Below, piece by piece: positions 10,497-20,772 of a stretch of DNA of 64,000 nucleotides (position 1 is its first letter; every line of letters starts with the position of its first letter). Origin of the DNA: Misgurnus anguillicaudatus (Eukaryota > Chordata > Actinopteri > Cypriniformes > Cobitidae). The stretch lies in the NCBI RefSeq assembly GCF_027580225.2, contig NC_073361.2, positions 29,995,001 through 30,059,000 on the forward strand, in the 5' to 3' direction. Below the pieces are notes generated by a model. That model did no database searches and had not been told where the DNA came from. It saw only the letters and a list, made by a program, of their open reading frames with translations. The position numbers and the translations under genes were made by a program.

Positions 10497-10503
10497 TATA
10501 AAG
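10497..10503 (+). promoter_or_regulatory. Putative TATA box and leader of channel copy B
   Basis: TATAAAG stands in the same context as in copy A. A 30-odd bp insertion just upstream (around 10415-10450) changes the spacing to the upstream E-box. The leader exon ends at 10621 before GT at 10622; the acceptor is at about 10744-10745, and the ATG follows at 10777. The leader next to the ATG has an extra segment (ctctcgatccgcc) absent from copy A. Confidence 0.5.
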
Positions 10504-10776
10504 TCTGTGTTAGAAAGTCTTAGTGTTTCACAACAGCAAGACACAACAAAGTTAAACGTGTAAAACTTTTAACTTTTCTCCTTCAAGAATATCGCTTAAA
10601 AATTTCACTCCCACGAAAAAGGTAAGATCAACTTGTGATTCATTTAATGCTGACAGCAATATTTACATTTTCTTGTGATTATCTAATGCAAAAACAAGAA
10701 CATACAATTTCAAATTGATAATGATAATCTTGTATTTGACCAGAGAAACAAGCACGCAAGCTCTCGATCCGCCACT

Positions 10777-12184
10777 ATGAGTTCTGCAGAAGATTTCTCA
10801 AAGGGTCCATCAAAGGACATCAGTGATAAAATTGTGCTAATTGTCGGTGGGGTCATACATGAGACGTACAAAAGCACCCTAATGACCGTTCCAGGGTCAC
10901 GGCTCGCCGAGTTGGTCGACACCGAGACGCCTCCTAAAGAAGTCTGTTTTGATCGTCACCCCGAAATATTCACCCATATCCTTCACTACTACAGAAGCGG
11001 AAAGCTGCACTGTCCCACCAACCTGTGTGGGGTTCTGCTGGAGGAAGAGTTTGATTTCTGGGGTATCAGCGTCGCAGATGTTGAGCCCTGCTGTTGGGTT
11101 GCGTTTCAAAAACATAGAGATGCAATGGAAAGCTTGGCTCAGATCGACCCTTCGGTGATGGACCAAAGAAACAGGTCAAAGTTATGGGTGCTGTTTGATG
11201 ACCCACTTTCATCTGTCACTGCTAAGGTCATTGTAACAGTGTTGGTTAGTGGGTGCAAAGTAATAAAAATTATAACATGGTTTTAAATGTCAAAGGTCAT
11301 GGGGAACATCATGTTTACCTTAAATGCACTGTAATGTAAGTCACATTGGATAGAGTACGAAATGATAGACCAAAGTTGTTTTTGTTTTCTGGCAGGTCAT
11401 CGCTGTTACATCTCTACTCTTCATCCTGCTCTCCATTATTGCGTTCTCTCTTAACATCAATAAACACATTAATCCTGAGATCCTACACAATCAAACTTTG
11501 GCACACAACACGAGCTGGACAGAAGAAATGATTCATTATAGAAAAGTTTTTGGTGCTATTGAGTTAGTGTGTTCGATATGGTTCATCTTGGAGTTTCTTA
11601 TACGTGTCATCTGTTGCCCAAGCAAATGTCGCTTCTTCATGAACCTTCTGAACATCGTGGACCTGCTGGCCCTCTTCACGATATTCTTTCACTTGTGTTC
11701 AGGGGAACTCTGCGTCAAAGTGTTGGGTTTCCTCCATGTAATGCGATGCATACGTTTATTGCGTGTCTTCAAACTGATGCAGCACGTGTATAGCGTGAGA
11801 ATCCTCATCCACACGCTGCATGCCAGCGCGGCGGCCCTCTGCGCTGTTCCAGTGGCTCTGTTTTGCTGCACCATCATCTTCGGTACAATGATTTATTACA
11901 CAGAACTAGATGAGTATCACGGTTACTTTCAAGACATCCCATCCAGCTTTTGGTGGGCTGTGGTGACACTGACCACAGTGGGTTATGGAGACATGCTACC
12001 CATTAGTGTTCCGGGTCGGTTTGTTGCGGCTCTATGCGCAACAGTTGGGGTTTTCATCATTGTCCTACCAGTGCCAATCATCGTCAATAACTTCCTCATG
12101 TTCTATTCATTGGTCAAGGCAAAGACTGCAATACCCAAAATGAAGTCTAATGTTAACCCATCGTATTCCAGGATCTCCGCTTAG
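10777..12184 (+). CDS. Shaw/Kv3-like voltage-gated potassium channel subunit, copy B
   Basis: Coding exons 10777-11226 and 11396-12184 join in phase 0 to give 412 residues. It is almost the same as copy A: T1 domain with intact HX5CX20CC zinc site, six membrane segments, TTVGYGDM filter and PVP hinge. It lacks three residues (NSR) that copy A has before S2 and one serine near the C-terminus. S4 again has His at the first charge position (H264) and Gln at the sixth (Q279). Unlike copy A the pore helix keeps the double tryptophan (FWWAVV), so this copy has the more orthodox pore. The residue after GYGDM is leucine, where Kv3 channels usually have tyrosine; this predicts lower external TEA affinity. 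The C-terminal tail ends about 30 residues after S6. Confidence 0.9.
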
Positions 12185-12245
12185 AGCAGAGTTGGGTATC
12201 TAAACATATCAGGGAAATGTACAGGTTGATATAAGTTGTGTTTTG

Positions 12246-12397
12246 GATAAAATATGTATTGAATTTAACCTTTTGTCCATATTTTACCCAACCATGAATT
12301 GTATACTTTCTGCATACTGCAAAATGTTAAGTCCTTATCAAACATGAGTGTTATCTTTTGATAGATCAAAACTCATAAAACGTGTGTGCGGCTACTA
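12246..12397. other. 3' flank of channel copy B
   Basis: Unique AT-rich sequence after the duplicon border. No clear AATAAA signal lies close to the stop codon in either copy, so the transcript end was not placed. Confidence 0.3.
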
Positions 12398-12875
12398 CCC
12401 AGTCTCACAAGGTTTCATGAAATAGTCATGTATATTTTTGATTCTTTTTTCGTGATATTTTCACGAATTTCCGGGTTTTTTCGTGATCGTGTGGCGAGTT
12501 CCTGTTTTCGTGTGATTGTCGCGTATTGGTTGCTCAACTGCTTTTTCCTATTTTCAAACCATTGTCGCTTTGGTTTATTGGTGCTTGCAGTAGAATGTCA
12601 CATGTAATGGTTTATAATATTTTTTCTGATTTATTTTTGTATATGTCGCCTGGCGTTAGGGTTAGAGTTGGGTTTGGTAAGGGTGTCATTTTATGTAAAT
12701 CTAACCCTAAACTGAAGAGACAATTGTAAAGAATGGGACAAAGCGGTTGAGTGGCCAATGCGTGATAATCACACGAAAACAGGAATTCGTTATAGGTTTA
12801 CAAAAAAATGTGGAGGTTCTTGAGAATATCACGAAGGGAGAGTCAAAAATGTACATGATTATATAACGAAATTTC

Positions 12876-12880
<5 letters not shown>
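12398..12880. mobile_element. Palindromic MITE (tcacgaaa type)
   Basis: The left arm (ttcatgaaatagtcatgtat, then tttcgtgatattttcacgaa) recurs inverted on the right (gtacatgattatataacgaa, and ttgagaatatcacgaagg). The interior contains the repeated phrases gttagggttag and aaccctaaac. Non-coding. Confidence 0.55.

Positions 12881-12920
<40 letters not shown>
12879..12920. repeat. (TA)n microsatellite
   Basis: About 21 uninterrupted TA units directly after the end of the preceding MITE. Confidence 0.9.
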
Positions 12921-12924
<4 letters not shown>

Positions 12925-13589
12925 CATACTAAACTTCAACATATAGGCGGTACATTTATTGCAATAAATAAAAAATTGCATTTATTGTGCAAATTAATAC
13001 ACACTGTATATGGAAGAATATATATGGAAGCATTTTTCATTTTATTAAAGTGCACCTATTTCATTGCTAAAAACGTTATGTATTTGGTAAAATACGATGT
13101 GTTGCGTGGTTTATGTTTAAAAAAATATTATTTTTCACATACCGTACATTTTTGTAGCTCCAGATTTCACTCTCTTCTTTTCACGGATTGAAAAGCTCTT
13201 TGTCTCTGATTGGCCAGCTAATCTGTACGTTGTGATTGGCCTGAATATCTCTGACGTCAGCTGGAAATGTAACGCTCCTTACCATGTTTGAAGGATTCGC
13301 TCACAATGCAATGCTAAGAGGCGTTAACTTACAGGCTGTGAGGAATTATAATAATGTCGGTCTTGTCTACGTCAACAAACCCAGGAAGTAAACTGTTGCC
13401 TACAGTTTGTGTGTTTGTTGTAGTCCAAGAAAAGATAACTCGCGTCTTCGTTTGATTTGGGGTTTGTACCTTTTGCATATCGTTAACATGTACTAATACA
13501 CACTTACACACCAAAGGAAATGTAAAAACGTGAATTGGACAATAGGTGCTCTTTAAAGAAATCTAATTTTGTGAAACCCTTTGATATAA
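12921..13589. other. Repeat-like intergenic DNA, no gene
   Basis: From about 13140 to 13560 the sequence has the look of a fish dispersed element (caataggtgctctttaaa at its right edge, tgattggcc motifs inside), but I could not pair both ends. No coding exon was found. Confidence 0.35.
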
Positions 13590-13914
13590 ATATGGTTATT
13601 AATACAAAATGTGTTATATGATAATATTAATATGCTACATAAAACTTATATATTCCTTTGTGTGACACTAGTATTTATTTGGGAGTCTTAAGAGAGGGGG
13701 TACAGTACAGAGTACACAGAAAGATTTGGGAAGCACTGATGTATGCAACTCATCATCAGCGCCCTCTGCTGTTAGATTTTGTCAATTTCAGTTATTTTTG
13801 GCACACACGCATATCGGCATGGTTTCAGCTAGTTTAGTAGGCTGGTTTTACATGGGTTTTTGTCATTCTTCAGCTGGTTTTTATTTGTTATTTTCGACAA
13901 GGTATTTGTTCCAG
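13590..13914 (+). repeat. 5' part of chemokine-receptor duplicon, copy A
   Basis: Homologous to 19685-19990: shared phrases include gtgtgacactagtatttatt and gcaactcatcatcagcgccc. In copy A it runs straight into the receptor duplicon at 13915. In copy B the two parts are separated by inserted DNA. Confidence 0.7.
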
Positions 13915-14135
13915 AGTTTATTTTAGCCACTAACCAGACCATTAAACAAACATAGACCGGTTCTGTCCAGACGCGTAAACACTACAACGCTCGTGTGTCA
14001 GATTAAAGTGTCTATATGTAATTTACAACCCGCTTCAAACATAGCTCAACAAATCATAACCACGGAGCGGAAGTACTCGTTTGACTCCAAAAGGTCTATA
14101 ATTTTTAACCTACTGTGCTCTTGGGAGTCTTGTTT

Positions 14136-14273
14136 CCCTGCTGAAAAAAACAGCATCAGACCAGCATGGGAATTATGCTTGTCTATGCTGGTTTAGCTGG
14201 TGGTCACCAGCATACCAGCACCAAAACACAACATATGCTGGTCTTGCTGGTATGCTGTTTTTTTTCAGCAGGG
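14136..14273. mobile_element. Short MITE with ccctgctgaaaaaaacagca ends
   Basis: Nearly perfect 20-bp inverted ends (ccctgctgaaaaaaacagca, and tgctgttttttttcagcaggg). Its middle is itself palindromic around tggtttagctggtggtcacc. The copy at the matching place in the other duplicon is missing; a right-end fragment is near 20068-20085. Confidence 0.7.
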
Positions 14274-14697
14274 TTTTTGCATCAGCGAGCAGCAGAAGAG
14301 AGTTTGCACTTTTACTCTAATTATTATCATAATGACTTGGATCAGACCACAAAGTGTTCTTAAATCATTGTGATTGGGTGAGTTTAGTATGCTAAAAGCT
14401 ACCCTTATGAATGTTTTTTGGTTTATTACATTGAAAAAAAACATGGTTAATTTTCGTAAGGTAAAAACAATATTTGGGCATCTTACTGGGTGTGGCTGAG
14501 GAGGACCTAATGCACTTTGGAGAACGTAATGAGGGAAGGTGGTACAAACTTTGTCTATTTCTTTACATAAATATTATCATTTAACTCTTTTAAGTGGAGT
14601 TATATCAGTAAAATGTATTGTTTAACATTTCTCCAAACAACTTTGAGCAGAAGGTGAAGAAAGGATGTTCATTTTCAAGGTTAGATATTCTTGACTG

Positions 14698-15171
14698 TTA
14701 AAGGGATAGTTCACCCAAAAATAAATATTCTGTTATCAATTTCTAACTCTCATGTTGTTACAAACCTGTATAAAATTATTTGTTCTGATGAACACAAAGA
14801 AAGAAATTTTGAGGAATGTAACCAAACTGATCATGAGCCCCATTCACTTCCATAGTAAGAAAAAAGAATACTATGGAAGTGAATGGGACTCATGAATGGT
14901 TTGATTAAACATTACTTAAAATATCTTCCTTTGTGTTCATCAGAGCAAAGAATTTTATACAGGTTTGTAACAACATAGGAGTTAGAAATTGATAACAGAA
15001 TTAAAAACCCATTTCTTTGACCGCAATTCTATCTCTTTTAGTCGAAGAAGAAGAGCAGAAAATAACATACACTAATTCTTTATTTTTTTCTCAACATGTA
15101 TTGTTTTGGAACAGTAAAAACTTGTATTGGTATAAGTCCCATTTTTATTTTTGGGTAAACTATTCCTTTAA
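14698..15171. mobile_element. Fish inverted-repeat element (ttaaagggatagttcaccc type)
   Basis: The left end ttaaagggatagttcaccc recurs inverted at 15150-15171 (gggtaaactattcctttaa). The inner arms are complementary: catgttgttacaaacctgta near 14755, and tacaggtttgtaacaacata near 14957. The copy at 28036-28500 is orthologous within the duplicon. Confidence 0.65.
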
Positions 15172-15511
15172 GATGTTCCTGTTCAAGTATACAAGACTAC
15201 TTATGTTCAGACTGACTTTTATTTGCATTTATATAAAAAAGGAAAATTTAAAAAAGGCTTCTTTAAAAAAAAGAAATAAAAGAAAAAAATCTGTCTTGTT
15301 AAGCTGTAAAACACAAAACAAAAACAACAATAGTGAGGTATATTCTGTACAGCAATATAGTATATTATCAAATAATGATTATATATTTTTTTGTATTACT
15401 ATAAAAAAATACAAAACTACCGAAACCTTACCAAGAAGCATATATACATTACATGGCACACTATTTAAAAACAAAAATATGCTTTTAAATCTATCAAATG
15501 CAGTTATGTCT

Positions 15512-16711
15512 CTAATAACTTGAATTTATTTTAGATACAGGGTCAGGAAAAATGAAAGTTTGGGCGTTGTTTGCCACTTTCGCTGATGTGGTTTTAGCGG
15601 CCAGGTAGACGGAGGACTGGTGTGTCACAGTGGACGGAGCAGGTGAGGAGGGCGTAACCGAGCTGCCATTTTCATAAGGTGATGTTAGATGTGACAGGCA
15701 CATGCACCCGGTATCCATGAACAATCTTGCATTGTCATTTCTGAACCTTACACCAACCAGAGCATAAAGCAGAGGATTCAGACAGCAACGCACGTAGGCT
15801 AGGCTCAGCGTGATGTTTTCCTCAAGTTGGAACGTGGTCCATTCGTCACAGGTTAATGATGTCTTGAATATTTTGACTAAAAGCACAATGGTGTACGGTA
15901 ACTGAAACAGCAGGAACAGGACCACGAGCAACACCATCAGATGAAGAGTCCTCTGCCTACGCCAGCCTTTCCCACCGGCACGGACCAACACACGGCCTAT
16001 TGCACCGTAACAAACTACCATTGCCACGCAGGGAATACAAAGCCCTGCAATTTTTGCCACTTGGGCCCATAGCTTCCATTTACTCCCTTCATCTTCCCAC
16101 ATGGTCATGTCACACAAGGAGTTATTCGTACCCATATCTTTGCTTACAGATGATAAACGCAAGTCCGGCAGGCTCAGCACGATAGAAGTGAGTGCAACCC
16201 CAATCGCAGACAGCGTGCAGTTGCACAGCGCCCCAGAATTCACCCTTCGCACGGCCCTGGTGCGAACCACCACCAAATAGCGGTCAACACTAATGCATGC
16301 CAAAAGCAGCAGGCCGCTGTAAGTGTTAATGGCATACATGCCACGATTTAGCTTACAGAGCCCCTCGCCAAACTCCCAGCTGCCTATCAGAGTTTCGCCT
16401 GTCTGCAGTGGCAAAGTAAACAGGAGCAACATATCAGACAGAGCGAGGTAGAAAAGGAAAATGTCGGTCATGCAACGCAAACGAAGACGGCGGTACAGCG
16501 CGAAGGTGGCAATGACCAGCCCGTTTCCAACTATGCCAATAAGAAAAACGATGATGAAGACTGTTGTCTGGACAACCCTGATTGTCAACTCTTGCTTTTC
16601 GCTGGCTTCACATAGCTCAACAATGTCAGATTCAGTTGTGCTGTCGGTCGAGTCATAATCGTAATTAAACGGAGTTACAGAACTGTCTGTGGTTAGATCG
16701 TAGCTTTCCAT
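15512..16711 (-). CDS. ccr10: CC chemokine receptor, CCR10 type, copy A
   Basis: A 399-residue class A GPCR in one coding exon; the minus-strand ATG at 16711 follows an acceptor (ttttacag|gt-ATG) by two bases, so a 5' UTR exon must lie upstream. The N-terminus is acidic with Tyr4, Tyr17 and Tyr19, likely sulfation sites for chemokine binding. TM1 is about 46-72 (GNGLV), TM2 82-103 (LSD), TM3 119-140, DRYLVVV at 143-149, TM4 162-182, TM5 215-239, TM6 257-281 (QLPY) and TM7 298-320 (NPLLY). Cys34-Cys288 and Cys119-Cys200 can form the two receptor disulfides. DRYLVVV replaces the usual DRYLAIV. The QLPY/LARC-like TM6-TM7 and VCYGAIGRVL resemble human CCR10, and nearby ramp2 agrees with human 17q21 gene order. 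It should signal through Gi to CCL27/CCL28-like ligands; that ligand choice is inferred. CCR7 or CCR9 relatives remain possible. Confidence 0.85.
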   Translation of the reverse strand: MESYDLTTDSSVTPFNYDYDSTDSTTESDIVELCEASEKQELTIRVVQTTVFIIVFLIGIVGNGLVIATFALYRRLRLRCMTDIFLFYLALSDMLLLFTLPLQTGETLIGSWEFGEGLCKLNRGMYAINTYSGLLLLACISVDRYLVVVRTRAVRRVNSGALCNCTLSAIGVALTSIVLSLPDLRLSSVSKDMGTNNSLCDMTMWEDEGSKWKLWAQVAKIAGLCIPCVAMVVCYGAIGRVLVRAGGKGWRRQRTLHLMVLLVVLFLLFQLPYTIVLLVKIFKTSLTCDEWTTFQLEENITLSLAYVRCCLNPLLYALVGVRFRNDNARLFMDTGCMCLSHLTSPYENGSSVTPSSPAPSTVTHQSSVYLAAKTTSAKVANNAQTFIFPDPVSKINSSY

Positions 16712-17008
16712 ACCTGTAAAACATAGAAGAGAAACAGAATATGATTTAATGAGCTATAGGTTAGGTGTCAGATTGCAAGAAAGTCCCTTAGTTAAAACCT
16801 CTAATGACAGTATATACTCATAATTACAGTTTTTCTTTAGACCTTACGTACAACTATAAATTGGACTTTAAAGTGATTGTTTACCCAAAAATGAAAATTC
16901 TGTCATCATTTGATCATCCTCATGTTGTTCTTAACCTGTATGAATTTATTTTTTCTGATGAACACAAAAGAAGATATTTTGATAAATGTTGGTAAGCACA
17001 CAGCTGAT

Positions 17009-17333
17009 AGGGCTGTCAAACGATTAATCGCGATTAATCACATACAAAAATAAAAGTTTGTGTTTGCATATTATATGTGTTTGTACTTTGTGTATTATGT
17101 ATATATAAATACACACACATACATTTATACATTTAAGAAAAATGTTTTTTTTTAGATATAAATTATATAAAATATAAATAAATATATATTTACATGTAAT
17201 TGTTTCTTAAATACATACAGGAATGTGTGTATTTATATATAAATAATAATTACACACAGTGCACACACATATAATATGCAAACAAACTTTTATTTTGTAT
17301 GTGATTAATCGCGATTAATCGTTTGACAGCCCT
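17009..17333. mobile_element. MITE with agggctgtcaaacgattaat ends
   Basis: Perfect inverted ends agggctgtcaaacgattaat and attaatcgtttgacagccct, followed by a second gcgattaatc. The interior is a palindrome of tatata and acacacat phrases. It is nested in the larger element; the corresponding copy in the other duplicon begins at 30273. Confidence 0.75.
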
Positions 17334-17357
17334 AATTGTAATCATTGACTAACATAG

Positions 17358-17565
17358 TACACTGAAAAAAATGATTCATTGCATTTAATCAATTTTTTTA
17401 AGGTAAGTGGTTGCAATCAATTTATTTAAGCTACATTTAAACAAAAAAGATTAGTAATGTAAAGTAAAATATAAAACTTTTGTTTAAATGTAACTTAAAT
17501 GAATTGATTGCAACCACTTACCTTAAAAAATTGATTAAATTCAATGAATCATTTTTTTCAGTGTA
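17358..17565. mobile_element. MITE with cactgaaaaaaatgattcat ends
   Basis: The ends tacactgaaaaaaatgattc and gaatcatttttttcagtgta are inverted copies, and the inner arms (aggtaagtggttgcaatcaa and its complement) are nearly perfect, giving a 208-bp hairpin. The outer TA pairs suggest a TA target duplication. It is absent from the matching place in copy B (near 30770), so it inserted after duplication. Relatives are at 39456-39602 and 63826-64000. Confidence 0.75.
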
Positions 17566-18601
17566 GGAAAAAACAAATAATATGGAATTCAATGGGTACC
17601 GTCAACTGTGTGCTTACCATCATTTATTAAAATATCTTATCATATTTGTTTTTCCTACTATAGAAGTCAATGGTTACAATCAGCTGTGTGCTTACCATCA
17701 TTTATCAAAATATCTTCTTTTGTGTTCATCAGAAAAAAGAAATTCATACAGATTTGTAACAACATGAGATTGAGTAAATAATGACAGAATTTTTATTTTG
17801 GGTGAACTATCCCTTTAGGGCTTTGTTGCAACTGGGCCAATGTGACTAAAACATCAACACTGTATATATTAACACTGTTAATATATGAATAAGTGTAAAT
17901 AAATTATTGGTTTTTTTACATGCGTGCGTGCTTCGATATCATCGCAGACCACAGCATATCTCTACACTCATGACTGAGACTGTGTGACGTTTTAAATACT
18001 TTTTTATTTTAGATATGCATATTTCTTAAAACTAAAATAAATTATTTAAATAATAGAATGACTAATCAGTCTGATTTTACATGTTAATGTAAAACGGTTA
18101 TGAATGACTGAATATAGGGCCGTTATGAACAGTAGAAAGTAGCAATTACAAACCAAAATTGTAAACGTCCTATAAAATATAACGTTTGAAGATATGTAGC
18201 CTATATTTAATTATTCAAAAGAGTCATTTTACAGACAAATCTTTATTTTTACATAAAATATAAGGATAATGCAATAATATAGATTTAAAAGCTGTATATT
18301 TAAGTCCATAACAGACAGTTTCACAGTAAAGGCGTCACAATTAGATGATAAATTAACGTCTAAAAATCGAGTGGCCATAACAAACTCAGTAACTATGGAA
18401 ACACACCCCACACCCTTGACAGATGTGTGACCAAAAAATGTCACCTTTAGTTTCAGGTGTGTTTTGCGACGAATAAAAGCACGAAATATCTTCAATAAAG
18501 TGTAAGATGAAATCGTACCCCCTTATTACCTCAAACTTAAAATATTGTTCCCTTTACCTACAAGTACGTACTGTAAAGGTACTCTGTTGTTACAAATTGG
18601 T

Positions 18602-18853
18602 ACGCTGTAAATTCGGTTTAATTACATGGTACATTGCGGGTCGTAATATAAAGTGTTACCGAACAAAGCACCACTTTAGTTTACAGCCCGCAAATATGAG
18701 AGTTATTTGGTAAATACACAGAACATGGCGGTAACAAGCACCACTTTAATTGACAGCCCGCAAAGGTAAGAATTACCTGGTACATACACAGTACAAGGGG
18801 GTAACAAGCACCACTTTAATTTACAGCCCGCAAATATAAGAATTACCTGGTAA
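18602..18853. repeat. Tandem repeat, about 68-bp unit, three to four copies
   Basis: The phrase gcaccactttaRttKacagc recurs at about 18669, 18739 and 18807, each followed by gcccgcaaa and atacacag phrases. A more divergent first unit precedes them. It starts just beyond the border of the receptor duplicon. Confidence 0.65.
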
Positions 18854-18854
18854 C

Positions 18855-19686
18855 CAGTGTTGGCAACGTTATTTAAAAAAAGTAATTAGTTATAGTTACT
18901 AGTTACTTCTCAAAAATAGTAACTGAGTTAGTAATTGCGTTACATAATTAAAAAAGTAACTAATTAACAGAGAAAGTAACTATTGCATTACTTTAAAAAG
19001 TTCAAATATTTCAAATAACTTGGATGCCCCCAATATTACATTTGTTAAATTAATGACTTGGACCCTAAAGAGAAACCACTAATTTTGTGGCAGCATGTGA
19101 TGATGTGAGGTGCTTTATCAGAATTACAGACGTGGAGAGACTCTTTCTTACTCGGCAGAAGATGCACGTTACATAAACATTCTTGCCTTTCTTACATAAC
19201 ATTCTTGTATAAAAGTAGTGCTTATTATAATTTGTGTTTGTGACCACTACCATTGCGCTTGTTGTACTTGCCATTGCTCTGTCGTTTTGGGTGTGTGCGA
19301 ATCGGGCGGACTGCACGTGAGGACCGGGCTGCCTGTGAGTGGCTAGCAGCAGCATCCACTGCTCGTTGAGAAGAGAGCGCGATACATGCTCTCGCGTCAG
19401 TCTCCAACCACGCCAGAAAAGGTCGCTAGTTTTTTCCTAGTCGCTTTTTTTTAAAGTCGCTTAAGGAGACAAAGTCACCAAGTCGACATGCACAGTCTGA
19501 GCAGCAGTGCAGTGTTGTGTTTGTGTATGAACTCTGCCTGCCTCTGGTTGGCTAACAATGGAAATTCAGCCAATCATCATCGGTTATGTGGTTGTCCCAC
19601 CCCCTTTAACACACAGAGACCAATCATCATCAGTTGTGTTTCCCGACCCTCAACAGTAACGCCGTTATAACGCTGTTATTACCATA
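18855..19686. mobile_element. hAT element remnant (cagtgttggcaacgtta end)
   Basis: The left end cagtgttggcaacgttattt, followed by repeats of agttactagttact, and the right side gtaacgccgttataacg match the ends of a common fish hAT family as I recall it. The right terminus is eroded. It encodes a BED-finger fragment on the minus strand (19065-19355) but no transposase core. Confidence 0.6.
19065..19355 (-). pseudogene. BED-type zinc-finger fragment of a hAT transposase
   Basis: The 96-codon minus-strand frame contains KNVYVTCIFC, then KSLSTS, then LIKHLTSSHA: a CX2C...HX4H BED finger with the LSTS and KHL phrases typical of hAT transposase N-termini. The reading frame ends after the finger, and no RNase-H catalytic region follows inside the element. 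It is most likely a leftover of an internally deleted transposon. Confidence 0.55.
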
Positions 19687-19990
19687 TAAATACAAAATGT
19701 GTTATATGATAATATTAATTTGCTACATAAAACATATACTATATTGCTTTGTGTGACACTAGTATTTATTTGGGAGTCTTAAGAGAGCGGGTACAATACA
19801 GAGTTCACAGAAGGATTTATAAAGATTTGGGAAGGACTGCTGTATGCAACTCATCATCAGCGCCCTCTGCTGTTAGATTTAGTCAATTTCAGTTATATTT
19901 GGCACACACACACATATTGGCATGGTTTCAGCTGGCTAGTTTTACAGGGTTTTTGATCATTCTTCAGCTGGTCTTGGGTTGGCAGAAAGA
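19685..19990 (+). repeat. 5' part of chemokine-receptor duplicon, copy B
   Basis: Homologous to 13590-13914. After about 19990 the match to copy A stops and resumes only at about 27390-27405, which defines the inserted interval between. Confidence 0.65.
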
Positions 19991-20216
19991 TCAGCTAACC
20001 CATTAGATAAACCATCTTTAAAACCATTAAACAAAACTAAGGCCAATCTGGCATAGTGTTGTTTTAGCGTTTTTTTTCAGCAGGGTTACCTGGCAAGGTT
20101 TAAAAAATAAACACACAGCAATAAAATTGTAAAAAAAAAAATATAATATTTGAAAAAAATAATCTTCCACCAAGCAATATTGTTCTTTGGAATCAATTTC
20201 CACAAAGTGGTTATGC

Positions 20217-20600
20217 CAGTGGCGGCCGGTGACTTCTTTTTTGAGGGCGCTCGATGTGAAGTTTGTCACAACATGTGTGTAGCCTGTCATGTGTGTGCTT
20301 CCTTTTTTCAAAATATGTGTTCTGAGCGTCTAGAGATCCTGTGTGCATCACATGTCTTGTCAAAATATGTGCCTGCTGCAGATGCTTCTAAAGGGTTTAT
20401 CATAAAAGAGACGCTCACGTTTGCCAGATACTTTCATAATCTCATGCGCAATCAGAGTTTACTGTTAAGTGAGTGTCTCGCGTGTATTTTGTGAACGTGA
20501 GCATCTCTTTTATCATAAACGGTTTTGATGCGTGTGCAGCAGGCACTTACTTCGACAAAACATGTGATGCACATGACGCAACAAACACACATTTTGAATT
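20217..20600. mobile_element. Truncated foldback hAT element (family of 8200-8669)
   Basis: It starts cagtggcggccggtgacttc, which equals the complement of the right end of the 8200-8669 element, so it lies in the opposite orientation. The interior has the same long inverted halves (tttatcataaaagagacgct, and gcatctcttttatcataaac). The other terminus is absent: similarity stops near 20600 without a closing ccgccactg. Confidence 0.7.
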
Positions 20601-20772
20601 ATATATAAATATTTCTATGACACAAAACGTAGCAACTCAGACGGCCTGTGCGTCATCTAGGTGTCCATTAAGTATAGACGTTTCAGCAGTAACAACGTAA
20701 ACGGTTTTCGTTGAACAATCGTAACTTCCAGTAAACTTCTGCATCTTTCAAGAGTGATTTATTTCTGATAAC

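Larger units (their letters stand above)
7862..12245 (+). repeat. Potassium-channel duplicon, copy B
   Basis: Tandem direct duplicate of 3955-7361. It is about 1 kb longer because of two later insertions (8200-8669 and 8920-9643) plus small indels. Exons and promoter are nearly identical to copy A, and the homologous flanks set the unit borders. Confidence 0.85.
16868..17817. mobile_element. ttaaaggga-type inverted-repeat element with nested insertions
   Basis: The left arm starts tttaaagtgattgtttaccc and the right arm ends gggtgaactatccctttag. The complementary inner arms (tggtaagcacacagctgat, and atcagctgtgtgcttacca) are separated by two nested elements, at 17009-17333 and 17358-17565. It lies just upstream of receptor copy A and is shared with copy B (30138-31045), so it predates that duplication. 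Confidence 0.6.
13915..18518 (-). repeat. Chemokine-receptor duplicon, copy A (main part)
   Basis: Homologous to 27405-31803 over its full length, starting at ttagccactaaccagaccat and ending at gtgtaagatgaaatcgta. It contains the receptor coding exon, its upstream region and several older MITEs that are also present in copy B. Confidence 0.8.

Noticed and set aside
15017..15523. 168-codon plus-strand frame overlapping the receptor 3' region
   Set aside because: Lys/Asn/Ile/Phe-rich translation of AT-rich UTR and MITE DNA, antisense to the receptor gene; the corresponding region in copy B is interrupted.
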